Source: Yinghuangia elevatio (GTDB taxonomy: Bacteria; Actinomycetota; Actinomycetes; Streptomycetales; Streptomycetaceae). Taken from it: a DNA stretch of 64,000 nt. A program made the translations under genes and the position numbers. Of this stretch, positions 24,001-31,564 are shown one piece after another. Location of the stretch: positions 1-64,000 of the forward strand of contig NZ_JBEZFP010000040.1 of NCBI RefSeq assembly GCF_040649515.1, in the 5' to 3' direction. How positions within the stretch are numbered: position 1 is the stretch's first letter; every line of letters starts with the position of its first letter. A model generated the notes under the pieces. That model saw only the letters and a program-made list of their open reading frames with translations, had not been told where the DNA came from and did no database searches.

Positions 24001-26601
24001 ATGAGTGTCTCGGAGTACGAGGACGCTCCCCCCACCCGCGAGGGCTTCGAGCGCACACCGCCCCAGGACATCGCCGCCGAGCAGTCCGTCCTCGGCGGCA
24101 TGATGCTCTCGAAGGACGCGATCGCCGACGTCGTCGAGAACCTCAAGCCGATCGACTTCTACCGCCCGGCGCACGAGATGGTCTACAACGCCGTCCTCGA
24201 CCTCTACGCCCGCGGCGAGCCGGCCGACGCCGTCACCGTCGCGGCGGAGCTCACCAAGCGCGGCGAGATCGGCCGCGTCGGCGGGGCCCCGTACCTCCAC
24301 ACCCTCATCTCCTCGGTCCCCACCGCCGCCAACGCCGAGTACTACGCTCGCATCGTCCGCGAACAGGCCGTCCTGCGCCGCCTCGTCGAAGCCGGCACCC
24401 GCATCGTCCAGATGGGCTACGCCGCCGACGGCGACGTCGACGAGATCGTCAACGGCGCCCAGGCCGAGGTCTACGCCGTCACCGAGCAGCGCACCAGCGA
24501 GGACTACGCCCCCCTCGCCGACATCATGGAAGGCGCCCTCGACGAGATCGAGGCCATCGGCTCCCGCAACGGCCAGATGTCCGGTGTCCCCACCGGCTTC
24601 ACCGACCTCGACGCCCTCACCAACGGCCTCCACCCCGGCCAAATGATCGTCATCGCCGCCCGCCCCGCCATGGGCAAGGCCTTGGCCCTGGAGACACCGC
24701 TGCCCACGCCCGGCGGCTGGACGACGATGGGCGAGGTCCGCGTCGGCGACTTCCTTGTCGGGGCCGACGGCCGGGCGACAAAGGTGGTCGCCGCCACGGA
24801 TGTCATGGTCAACCGTCCCTGCTACGAGGTGGAGTTCTCGGACGGCACCGTCATCGTCGCCGACGCGGAGCACCAGTGGCTCACCGAAACCCGCGCCGCC
24901 CGGCGTTCGGCGCAGGCCGTCCTGACCGGCTCCGTCGGCCCGAAGCACCGGCCGGTCGCAGCAGCGGTGACCACCACGCGCCAGATCGCCGCAACTCTGC
25001 ACTGCGACACCGGCGACCGACGACACAACCACGCGGTTCGGGTCGCATCCGCGCTCCAAATGCCCGAACGGGATCTGCCGCTGTCACCGTACGCCCTGGG
25101 GTGCTGGCTGGGCGACGGCCATACGAAGTCGGCCCGCATCACCACGACCGACGAGGAGATCGTCGCCGAACTCCGCGCCGAAGGCCTCCGCGTCGACAAG
25201 CAGACTGCGCTCAACTACTCGCTGCGGTTGCCCGAGCGCGCGCCACTGCCCGCCCGTACCTGTGTCATGTGCGGCCGCGCCTTCCAGCCGAGGACCGCCC
25301 AGGTGCGTACCTGCGGTCAAAGCTGTGGTGGCAAGGCTCGGTTCGTCTCGGCACCGGTCCCCGGGCCGCGTTGCCCCGACTGCGGACGCGCGTCCACGGG
25401 CCCGGCGCTGTGCGCCGAATGCCGCGATGGGTACGGCAGCGTCCAGACGATCCTGCGGACCCTCGGTGTTCTCGGCGACAAGCACATTCCGGCTGAGTAT
25501 CTGCGCGCGTCCGAAGACCAACGCCGCGCGCTGCTCGCCGGGTTGCTGGACACCGACGGCTACACCTCTCCGTCCGGTACGGTCCAGTTCGCGGTCACCA
25601 ACCGGCGTCTCGCGGAGGACGTGCTCGAACTCGTGCTCAGTCTGGGCCACCAGGCGTCCATGCGTACCAAGGCTGTTCGCGGCCGGAGCGAAGCGTCCTC
25701 GACCTGCTACCGCATCACGTTCACCCCGTGCGAACCGGTGTTCCGCCTTCCTCGCAAGCTTGCTCGGCAGACAACCCGCGCCTACCCCACGACGCGGATG
25801 CGCTTCATCACCGACGTACGCCCGATCGAGTCCGTGCCGGTCCGCTGCGTCCAGGTCGACAACGCCGACCACATGTACCTGGCGGGGAAGAGCTGGATCC
25901 CCACCCACAACTCGACACTCGCCCTGGACTTCGCGCGGGCATGCTCAATTCGGCACAATTTGCCGAGTGTGATCTTCTCGCTCGAAATGGGGCGCAACGA
26001 GATCGCGATGCGTCTGCTGTCCGCCGAGGCGCGGGTCGCGCTGCACCACATGCGCTCGGGCAACATGACCGACGAGGACTGGACTCGGCTCGCCCGGCGC
26101 ATGCCGGACGTGAGCGCGGCACCGCTCTACATCGACGACTCGCCGAATCTCTCCATGATGGAGATCCGTGCGAAGTGCCGACGCCTCAAGCAGCGCAACG
26201 ACCTTCGCCTCGTCGTCATCGACTACCTCCAGCTGATGACCGGCGGCGGCAGCCGCCGCGCGGAGAGCCGCCAGCAGGAGGTCTCCGAGATGTCGCGAAA
26301 CCTGAAGCTCCTCGCCAAGGAACTCGAAGTCCCGGTCATCGCCCTGTCCCAGCTCAACCGAGGCCCCGAACAGCGAACCGACAAAAAGCCCATGGTGTCC
26401 GATTTGCGCGAAAGTGGATCAATTGAGCAGGATGCGGACATGGTGATCCTTTTGCACCGTGAGGATGCGTACGAGAAGGAGTCACCGCGTGCGGGGGAGG
26501 CGGACCTGATCGTGGCGAAGCACCGTAACGGTCCGACCGCGACCATCACCGTGGCGTTCCAGGGCCATTACTCCCGCTTCGTGGACATGCAGCAGGGCTG
26601 A
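24001..26601 (+). CDS. dnaB: Replicative DNA helicase DnaB with in-frame intein
   Basis: The 866-codon gene encodes a 455-residue DnaB once the 411-residue intein is removed. N-extein residues 1-226 hold the DnaB N-terminal domain (QDIAAEQSVLGGMMLS) and the linker, and end at ARPAMGK in the Walker A motif. The C-extein resumes STLALDFARACSI and includes VIFSLEM, LVVIDYLQLM (Walker B), ALSQLNR and SGSIEQDADMVILLHR. The uninterrupted P-loop would read GKST, so helicase activity depends on splicing. The ATG at 24001 follows AAGGAAG. The gene is monocistronic or leads into a short ORF and a GNAT gene. DnaA boxes upstream suggest a link to replication control. Confidence 0.96.
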   Translation: MSVSEYEDAPPTREGFERTPPQDIAAEQSVLGGMMLSKDAIADVVENLKPIDFYRPAHEMVYNAVLDLYARGEPADAVTVAAELTKRGEIGRVGGAPYLHTLISSVPTAANAEYYARIVREQAVLRRLVEAGTRIVQMGYAADGDVDEIVNGAQAEVYAVTEQRTSEDYAPLADIMEGALDEIEAIGSRNGQMSGVPTGFTDLDALTNGLHPGQMIVIAARPAMGKALALETPLPTPGGWTTMGEVRVGDFLVGADGRATKVVAATDVMVNRPCYEVEFSDGTVIVADAEHQWLTETRAARRSAQAVLTGSVGPKHRPVAAAVTTTRQIAATLHCDTGDRRHNHAVRVASALQMPERDLPLSPYALGCWLGDGHTKSARITTTDEEIVAELRAEGLRVDKQTALNYSLRLPERAPLPARTCVMCGRAFQPRTAQVRTCGQSCGGKARFVSAPVPGPRCPDCGRASTGPALCAECRDGYGSVQTILRTLGVLGDKHIPAEYLRASEDQRRALLAGLLDTDGYTSPSGTVQFAVTNRRLAEDVLELVLSLGHQASMRTKAVRGRSEASSTCYRITFTPCEPVFRLPRKLARQTTRAYPTTRMRFITDVRPIESVPVRCVQVDNADHMYLAGKSWIPTHNSTLALDFARACSIRHNLPSVIFSLEMGRNEIAMRLLSAEARVALHHMRSGNMTDEDWTRLARRMPDVSAAPLYIDDSPNLSMMEIRAKCRRLKQRNDLRLVVIDYLQLMTGGGSRRAESRQQEVSEMSRNLKLLAKELEVPVIALSQLNRGPEQRTDKKPMVSDLRESGSIEQDADMVILLHREDAYEKESPRAGEADLIVAKHRNGPTATITVAFQGHYSRFVDMQQG
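24679..25911 (+). mobile_element. DnaB intein with LAGLIDADG endonuclease, class-3 features
   Basis: The intein spans residues 227-637, from Ala (not Cys or Ser) to the terminal His-Asn before extein Ser+1. Trp67 of the intein (EHQWLT, block B), Cys390 (VRCVQVD, block F) and Thr409 (PTHN, block G) form the Trp-Cys-Thr triad described for class 3 inteins, in which the block-F cysteine is the first nucleophile. Two dodecapeptides mark the homing endonuclease: YALGCWLGDGH near residue 364 and LLAGLLDTDGY at 511. Between them, residues 421-474 hold two cysteine clusters (CX2C-X13-CX3C and CX2C-X9-CX2C). Splicing has not been shown here. Confidence 0.92.
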
Positions 26602-26663
26602 TCGCGGAACTGGGCCGGCGCATGGGTCGGCGGCTGTCGGTCGGGCGGGGGAGGATGGGGGGC

Positions 26664-26816
26664 ATGGTTCAGACTGTGCCGCTGGGGTTGCCGTCGTCGG
26701 CGGAGACGTACGTCCTTGATCCGGCGGCGCCGGGTACGTCCGCCTGGTGTTGGGCGCACGAGGACGTGGGGACGTGTGTGTCGGCGGTGATGCCGCGGCG
26801 GAAGGACAGCCGGTGA
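26664..26816 (+). CDS. Possible 50-residue peptide gene, unknown
   Basis: A short frame starting MVQTVPLGLPSSAETYVLD ends in a stop that overlaps the GTG start of the following GNAT gene (GTGA). Translational coupling is the main support. The ribosome site is weak and no family is recognised, so it may be only a leader. Confidence 0.3.
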   Translation: MVQTVPLGLPSSAETYVLDPAAPGTSAWCWAHEDVGTCVSAVMPRRKDSR

Positions 26817-27307
26817 GGTCCGTGGTGACGGTGCGCGTTCGCCGGGCGCGGCCCGACGAGGCCGGCGGGTTGACCCGGCTGATGCACGAACTGAGCGCCT
26901 ACCAAGGGGAGTACGCCTCGATCATCGACGGCTACGAGGTAGCCCCGGACTATATCGCGCAGAACCCCGTCTACCTCGCCGAGGCGGAGGGCGACGGGGC
27001 GCTGCTCGGTTTTTACGGGCTGCTGCTGGAACCCCCGGAACTGGACCTGATGTTCGTCGCCGACCGGGCCCAGGGGCTGGGCGTCGGCAGGCGGCTCGTG
27101 GACCACATGCTGCATCGGGCGCACGACGCGGGGGCGGACCACGTCCGGGTCGTGTCGCACCCGCCCGCCGAGCAGTTCTACGTGCGCATGGGCGCCGTAC
27201 GCGTCGCCGTGCTGCCCCCGCAGCCGCCCAAGGTGACCTGGGAGCGGCCCGAACTGCGGTTCACCGTCGGCGGGGCGGCAACGGCGCAGAGTACATCGAC
27301 GGCTTAG
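26813..27307 (+). CDS. GNAT-family N-acetyltransferase
   Basis: The 164-residue protein has the GNAT fold: an N-terminal beta-alpha (VRVRRARPDEAGGLTRLMHELS), a central strand ELDLMFVADRAQGLGVGRRLVDHML with an acetyl-CoA-binding Q/R-x-x-G-x-G/A-type loop (RAQGLGVGR), and EQFYVRMGAVRV near the end. The GTG start follows GAAGGA. The substrate cannot be inferred. The C-terminal 30 residues extend past the core. Confidence 0.82.
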   Translation: MRSVVTVRVRRARPDEAGGLTRLMHELSAYQGEYASIIDGYEVAPDYIAQNPVYLAEAEGDGALLGFYGLLLEPPELDLMFVADRAQGLGVGRRLVDHMLHRAHDAGADHVRVVSHPPAEQFYVRMGAVRVAVLPPQPPKVTWERPELRFTVGGAATAQSTSTA

Positions 27308-27343
27308 CGAGCGCGTCGTCGGTATAGGGAGCGTTTCGTCGGT

Positions 27344-27664
27344 CTAGAGCACCTCGTCCAGTTCGGCCAGGAGGCGGCGCTTGGGGCGGGCTCCGACCAG
27401 GGACTTCACCGGCTCGCCCGCGCGGAAGAGCATGAGCGTGGGCATGGAGAGCACGCCGTAGGCGGCGGTCGTCTCCGGGTTGGCGTCCACGTCGAGGCTC
27501 ACGATGCGGAAGCGGGACTCCTCGGCGGCGATGTCGCCGAGCACCGGGTCGATCATGCGGCACGGGCCGCACCACGCCGCGGTGAAGTCGACTAGGACGG
27601 GAGTGTCGGAGGCCAGCACCTCGTCGGCGAAGGTGGCGTCGGTGACGGGGGAGAGAGTGCTCAC
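27344..27664 (-). CDS. trxA: Thioredoxin
   Basis: The 106-residue protein has the classical thioredoxin fold with Cys32-Gly-Pro-Cys35 in AAWCGPCRM and the cis-proline segment SMPTLMLF. It is a general cytosolic disulfide reductant. The GTG start overlaps the stop of merR by four bases, so it is translated as part of the merR operon. This coupling makes it a probable target of that regulator. GAAAGGA lies ten bases upstream of the start. Confidence 0.93.
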   Translation of the reverse strand: MSTLSPVTDATFADEVLASDTPVLVDFTAAWCGPCRMIDPVLGDIAAEESRFRIVSLDVDANPETTAAYGVLSMPTLMLFRAGEPVKSLVGARPKRRLLAELDEVL

Positions 27665-28107
27665 GGGACGGGGTCCTTTCGAGGGGAGAGCGCGGCGGAG
27701 TCGCACGGGGCCAGCTCGCACTTGGGGTCGGGGCCGCCCGGCGTACGCGCGGCGGCCTCCACTTCGGCGCGGGCCAGTTGGACGGCGACCTCGGCGCGCA
27801 CCCGCATCATGCGGTCGATGCAGAGGTCGAGTTCGGCGAGCTTGGCGCGGTAGACGTCGAGGGAGGCCGGGCAGGAGTCGCCCGCGGGGTGGCCGGCCTG
27901 GAGGCATTCCACGAAAGGACGGGTGTCCTCCAGTTCGAAGCCGAAGTCCTGCAGCGTCCGGATCTGGTGCAGGAGCCGCAGGTCGTCCTCGTCGTACTCG
28001 CGGTAGCCGTTGACGGTGCGCCGCGCCGGGAGCAGTCCGCGCGCCTCGTAGTAGCGAAGCGTGCGGGTGGTGGTGCCCGCCCGTTCGGCCAGTTCTCCGA
28101 TGCGCAT
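27661..28107 (-). CDS. MerR-family regulator with C-terminal cysteines
   Basis: The 148-residue protein has the MerR winged helix at 1-70 (MRIGELAERAGTTTRTLRYYEARGLL) and a dimerisation helix. Four cysteines lie outside the DNA-binding domain, in VECLQAG, GDSCPAS, LDLCIDR and the tail CELAPC. They could bind metal or act as redox switches, but the arrangement does not match MerR, CueR or SoxR exactly. A perfect 20-bp palindrome sits 47 bp upstream of the start. It is coupled to trxA, which suggests thiol-stress regulation. Confidence 0.88.
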   Translation of the reverse strand: MRIGELAERAGTTTRTLRYYEARGLLPARRTVNGYREYDEDDLRLLHQIRTLQDFGFELEDTRPFVECLQAGHPAGDSCPASLDVYRAKLAELDLCIDRMMRVRAEVAVQLARAEVEAAARTPGGPDPKCELAPCDSAALSPRKDPVP

Positions 28108-28153
28108 GAGCGCTCCTCCCGCGTCCTCCCGCGTCGTCGGCTCCGACGCTAGA

Positions 28154-28173
28154 CCTTGACGTCGACGTCAAGG
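28154..28173. promoter_or_regulatory. MerR-type operator, perfect 20-bp palindrome
   Basis: CCTTGACGTCGACGTCAAGG is self-complementary over all 20 bases. The CCTTGAC...GTCAAGG halves match the MerR-family operator layout in which the dyad overlaps the promoter; TTGACG could serve as a -35. It lies directly upstream of merR-trxA. Confidence 0.75.
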
Positions 28174-28245
28174 CCAGCGCCGGAGCCGGCCGCGCGATTC
28201 CCCCGGGACCGGGAGCAGGGGAGTGGGCGCGGGAGTGGGTGCGGT

Positions 28246-29007
28246 TCAGCGCGCCGTGAAGCCGCCGTCGATGGCGAGGGCTGCGCCGGTGATGAAGGAC
28301 GCTTCGTCGCTGAGCAGGTACGCCACGAACGAGGCGATCTCCGCGGGCTCCGCGATCCGGTTCACCGGGTGCAGGGACGCGATGTGCGCGTGCGCCTCGT
28401 CGCTGGTGAGCATGGTGGCGCGGGCCAGCGGGGTGTCGACGCCGCCGGTGGCGATCGCGTTGACGCGTACGCCCTGCTCCGCCACCTCCAGCGCGGTCGC
28501 CCGGGTCAGTCCGACGACGGCGTGCTTGGCCGCGACGTACGCCGCCACCTCCGGCATGCCGACCACGCCGAGGTTGGACGCGTTGTTGACGATCGAGCCG
28601 CCGCCCGACGCGATGACGGCGGGCAGCTGGTGCTTCATGGAGTGGAAGACGCTGGTCAGGTTCTGGGCGATGTCGGCGTCCCAGGCACCCCGGTCGACGG
28701 TCGGGACCGGGCCGAACGCGTTCATGCCGCCCGCGTTGTTGAACGCCCCGTCCAGCCGCCCGAATTCGGCGACCGCGGCGGCGGTCAGGGCGGCGGCGTC
28801 CTCCTCGACGGTGACGTCCGCGGCAACGAACAGCGCCCGGCCGCCGGCCGCCCGGACCTCCGCGGCGGCCTGCTCGCCGACGTCCTTGCGGCGGGCGCCG
28901 AGGACGACGGCGGCCCCCTCCGAGGCGAGGCGGTGGGCGACGGCGAGGCCCATACCCGAGGTGCCGCCGGTGACGATGAAGACCTTGGACGCAAGGCGCG
29001 AAGACAT
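28246..29007 (-). CDS. Short-chain dehydrogenase/reductase
   Basis: The 253-residue protein is a classical SDR with cofactor motif TGGTSGMG near residue 13, NNAG in the middle, catalytic Ser in IVNNASN and Tyr/Lys in AAYVAAKHA. The C-terminal GGVDTPLAR and ITGAALAIDGGFTAR are typical. Sequence alone does not tell the substrate or settle NAD against NADP. The ATG at 29007 follows GAAAGG. A long palindrome 103-130 bp upstream is a candidate operator for a TetR- or MarR-type repressor encoded elsewhere. Confidence 0.9.
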   Translation of the reverse strand: MSSRLASKVFIVTGGTSGMGLAVAHRLASEGAAVVLGARRKDVGEQAAAEVRAAGGRALFVAADVTVEEDAAALTAAAVAEFGRLDGAFNNAGGMNAFGPVPTVDRGAWDADIAQNLTSVFHSMKHQLPAVIASGGGSIVNNASNLGVVGMPEVAAYVAAKHAVVGLTRATALEVAEQGVRVNAIATGGVDTPLARATMLTSDEAHAHIASLHPVNRIAEPAEIASFVAYLLSDEASFITGAALAIDGGFTAR

Positions 29008-29412
29008 GGCTGTGCCTTTCGAAGAAGAAGCAGGCGAAACAGAAGGGGCGCGGCTGGTTCCACCGCCGGCCGACGCGGTGACCGGTCGGGGAGACGGGTC
29101 ACGGCAATCGGTCGGTTGATCGGACGATCAGGCGACCGACCTGCGCCGGTGTCCGGCGGCCGGGCCCTGTGCCGCCGTCACCACCACAAGACTGCGCGTC
29201 CGCCTCAAAACCTGCTGGCGGTAATCGGACCTCGCGTGACCAGCGGAAATCGGACCCGGCACCATGGCACGCCGCCATGGCAGGGTGGGCCTGGGCCCAC
29301 CCCGTTCCGGGGGCCCGGGCCAGTGCCCGCGAGGCCCGGGATCGGCAGACTCCTTGGTGTAGGAAGAAGAGCCCGCAGGTCGGGGCACGGCCGGAAGTAC
29401 CGAGGAGGAGTC
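29008..29412. other. Divergent intergenic region SDR / histidine kinase
   Basis: The 405 bp contain the palindrome above. AATCGGACC occurs twice, 23 bp apart near 29226-29257, and several small G/C hairpins lie around 29270-29330. No convincing gene or RNA was seen. Confidence 0.4.
29110..29137. promoter_or_regulatory. Extended palindrome upstream of the SDR gene
   Basis: GGTCG-gt-TGATCG-GA-CGATCA-gg-CGACC is symmetrical except for one 2-bp step in each arm. This is the size of a TetR-family operator. No cognate regulator is adjacent. Confidence 0.45.
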
Positions 29413-30702
29413 ATGAGTGCAGAGGCCGGTTTCGGCTTCCGGCGCGGGGGGATCGCGGCGCTGCGGGGGTTGTGGCTGGTTCCGGCGATGATCCCGGGGC
29501 TGGTCCTGTTCTGCCTGACGGTGACGTTCCTGCCGCTGATGATCATCGGCATCGGCGTGCTCGTCGTTCCGGTGCTGGTCGTCGCCACCCGGTCGCTCGC
29601 CGACCTGGCCCGGCGCCGCTCGCTGGCCTGGACCGGGGTGGAGATCCCGCGCCCCTACCGCCCGGAGCCCGAGTACGACCGCGGCATCCCCGGTGTCGTG
29701 CAGCGCTGCCGCCACGTGCTCGCCGACCCGGCGACGTGGCGCGACCTGCTGTGGCTGATCGCGGACTGGGTGGTGGGCCTGTTCCTGTCGATCCTGGCGC
29801 TCGGGTTCATCGCGCAGGGCGTGTTCGGCCTGCTCCACCCCTTCCTGTGGGAGACGTTGGTCGACGCGGGGGACAGCGGCTGGTACACGTTCCTCAAGGT
29901 GGACAGCGACGGCCGGGCGATGCTCGCGGTGCTGCTCGGCATCGCGTACATCTTCATCGGCTTCGCCATCGCACCGGCCATGCTCAAGGCGCACGCGGTG
30001 TTCACCCGCTCGCTGCTGGCGCCGACCCAGAAGGCCGAGATGCGGCTGCGGGTGGCCCAGCTGACGGTCAGCCGTACCGACGCGGTCGACGCGTCCGCCG
30101 CCGAACTGCGCCGCATCGAGCGGGATCTGCACGACGGCGCCCAGGCCCGGCTGGTCGCGATGGGCATGAACCTCGGCGCCGCCGAAGCGCTGCTGGAGAC
30201 GAACCCCGAGGCGGCCCGCGCGCTGCTCACCGAGACGCGTGAGGCGTCCGCCAAGGCCCTCCACGAACTGCGCGACCTGGTACGCGGGATCCACCCGCCG
30301 GTCCTCGCCGACCGCGGCCTCGGCGACGCGGTGCGCGCCCTCGCGCTGGAGAGCCCGCTGCACGTCGACGTGACGGTGGACGTACCCGGCCGCCTGGAGG
30401 CTCCGGTCGAGTCGGCCGGCTACTTCGCGGTCAACGAGGTGCTGACGAACGTCGCCAAGCACGCTGCCGCGCAGAACGTCTGGATCGACGTGCGGTACCG
30501 CGCGGGACGGCTGCGCATCGAGGTGACCGACGACGGGCGCGGCGGTGCGGCGCTGGAGAAGGGCACCGGACTGCGCGGGATCGAGCGCAGGCTCGGTACA
30601 TTCGACGGGACCCTCGCCCTGGTGAGTCCCCAGGGCGGCCCGACCACGGTCACCATGGAGCTGCCGTGCGTGTTGTCCTCGCCGAAGACCTCGCCCTCCT
30701 GA
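29413..30702 (+). CDS. NarL-type sensor histidine kinase
   Basis: The 429-residue membrane protein has four hydrophobic helices in two pairs (about 18-60 and 110-205), forming a putative sensor domain of the PF13796 type. A HisKA_3 dimerisation domain follows, with His240 in ERDLHDGAQ. A short HATPase domain follows, with N box NEVLTNVAKHA and G box DDGRGG...GTGLRGI. The start at 29413 follows GAGGAGG. The 3' end overlaps the response-regulator start by 37 bp. Signal is unknown; the downstream MMPL transporter may be a target. Confidence 0.88.
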   Translation: MSAEAGFGFRRGGIAALRGLWLVPAMIPGLVLFCLTVTFLPLMIIGIGVLVVPVLVVATRSLADLARRRSLAWTGVEIPRPYRPEPEYDRGIPGVVQRCRHVLADPATWRDLLWLIADWVVGLFLSILALGFIAQGVFGLLHPFLWETLVDAGDSGWYTFLKVDSDGRAMLAVLLGIAYIFIGFAIAPAMLKAHAVFTRSLLAPTQKAEMRLRVAQLTVSRTDAVDASAAELRRIERDLHDGAQARLVAMGMNLGAAEALLETNPEAARALLTETREASAKALHELRDLVRGIHPPVLADRGLGDAVRALALESPLHVDVTVDVPGRLEAPVESAGYFAVNEVLTNVAKHAAAQNVWIDVRYRAGRLRIEVTDDGRGGAALEKGTGLRGIERRLGTFDGTLALVSPQGGPTTVTMELPCVLSSPKTSPS

Positions 30703-31310
30703 GGGACGGGTTGGTGCGGCTGCTCGAAGCCCACGGGTTCGAGATCGTCGCGGCGGTGGACAACGGACCGGAGCTGCTGAAGGCCCTGGTCGAGAAGAAC
30801 CCCGATGTTGCGGTGGTGGACGTACGGCTTCCGCCCACCTTCACCGACGAGGGCCTCCAGGCTGCGCTGGAGGCCCGTCGTCGTGTTCCGGGGCTGCCGG
30901 TGCTGGTGCTGTCGCAGTACGTCGAGCAGCTGTACGCCCGGGAATTGCTCGCCGACGGCTCCGGTGCGGTCGGCTACCTGCTCAAGGACCGGGTGTTCGA
31001 CACGGACCAGTTCGTCGAGGCGGTACGCCGGGTCGCGGGCGGCGGCACCGCCATGGACCCCGAGGTGATCGCGAAGCTGCTGACCCGCAGCGCGGAGACC
31101 GCGCCGCTGGAGCAGTTGACGCAGCGCGAGCGCGAGGTGCTGGAGCTTATGGCGGGAGGCCGTTCGAACGCGGCGATCGCCAAGCAGCTGTTCGTGTCCG
31201 AGGGCGCTGTCAGCAAGCACACGACGAGCATCTTCGGGAAGCTCGGCATCATGGCGTCGGACGACGACAACCGGCGGGTGCTGGCGGTGCTCGCGTACCT
31301 CGGTGCGTGA
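30666..31310 (+). CDS. NarL/FixJ-type response regulator
   Basis: The 214-residue protein has a receiver domain with acidic pocket Glu7-Asp8, phosphoacceptor Asp52 in VVDVRLPP and Lys in GYLLKDR. A LuxR-type helix-turn-helix follows (LTQREREVLELMAGGRSNAAIAKQ). The GTG start lies inside the kinase gene, so the two are translationally coupled and form a cognate pair. The DNA target is not known; the MMPL gene lies 254 bp downstream. Confidence 0.92.
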   Translation: MRVVLAEDLALLRDGLVRLLEAHGFEIVAAVDNGPELLKALVEKNPDVAVVDVRLPPTFTDEGLQAALEARRRVPGLPVLVLSQYVEQLYARELLADGSGAVGYLLKDRVFDTDQFVEAVRRVAGGGTAMDPEVIAKLLTRSAETAPLEQLTQREREVLELMAGGRSNAAIAKQLFVSEGAVSKHTTSIFGKLGIMASDDDNRRVLAVLAYLGA

Positions 31311-31386
31311 CCGGGCGCACGAGACGGCCCGGTATGACGCGATCCGCGAAGTGAAACGCTTTTTCGTTCCCCCGGACGAACTTGCA

Positions 31387-31404
31387 CTACTCCCGTCGGA
31401 GTAG
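31387..31404. promoter_or_regulatory. Inverted repeat upstream of MMPL gene
   Basis: CTACTCC-CGTC-GGAGTAG is a perfect 7-bp inverted repeat in the 254-bp gap between the response regulator and the MMPL gene. It could terminate the former or be an operator for the latter. Confidence 0.4.
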
Positions 31405-31564
31405 CGCCCGAAGTGCGCTTCTGCACGCGGCGTGCGGGCCTGTCATACAGCGGGCGGAACTTATCTGACCTGCGCCTTTTCAGATTGTGTAGGGCGCACA
31501 TGCCTGCCTACGTTCAATGCTGCCCATCCGCGTGCCCGCGGGACAGCAGCATGAAGGAGACAGC

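Noticed and set aside
26664..27307. Fusion of the 50-codon frame with the GNAT gene
   Set aside because: The frames differ and the stop of the first overlaps the GTG of the second, so they are separate products if the first is real.
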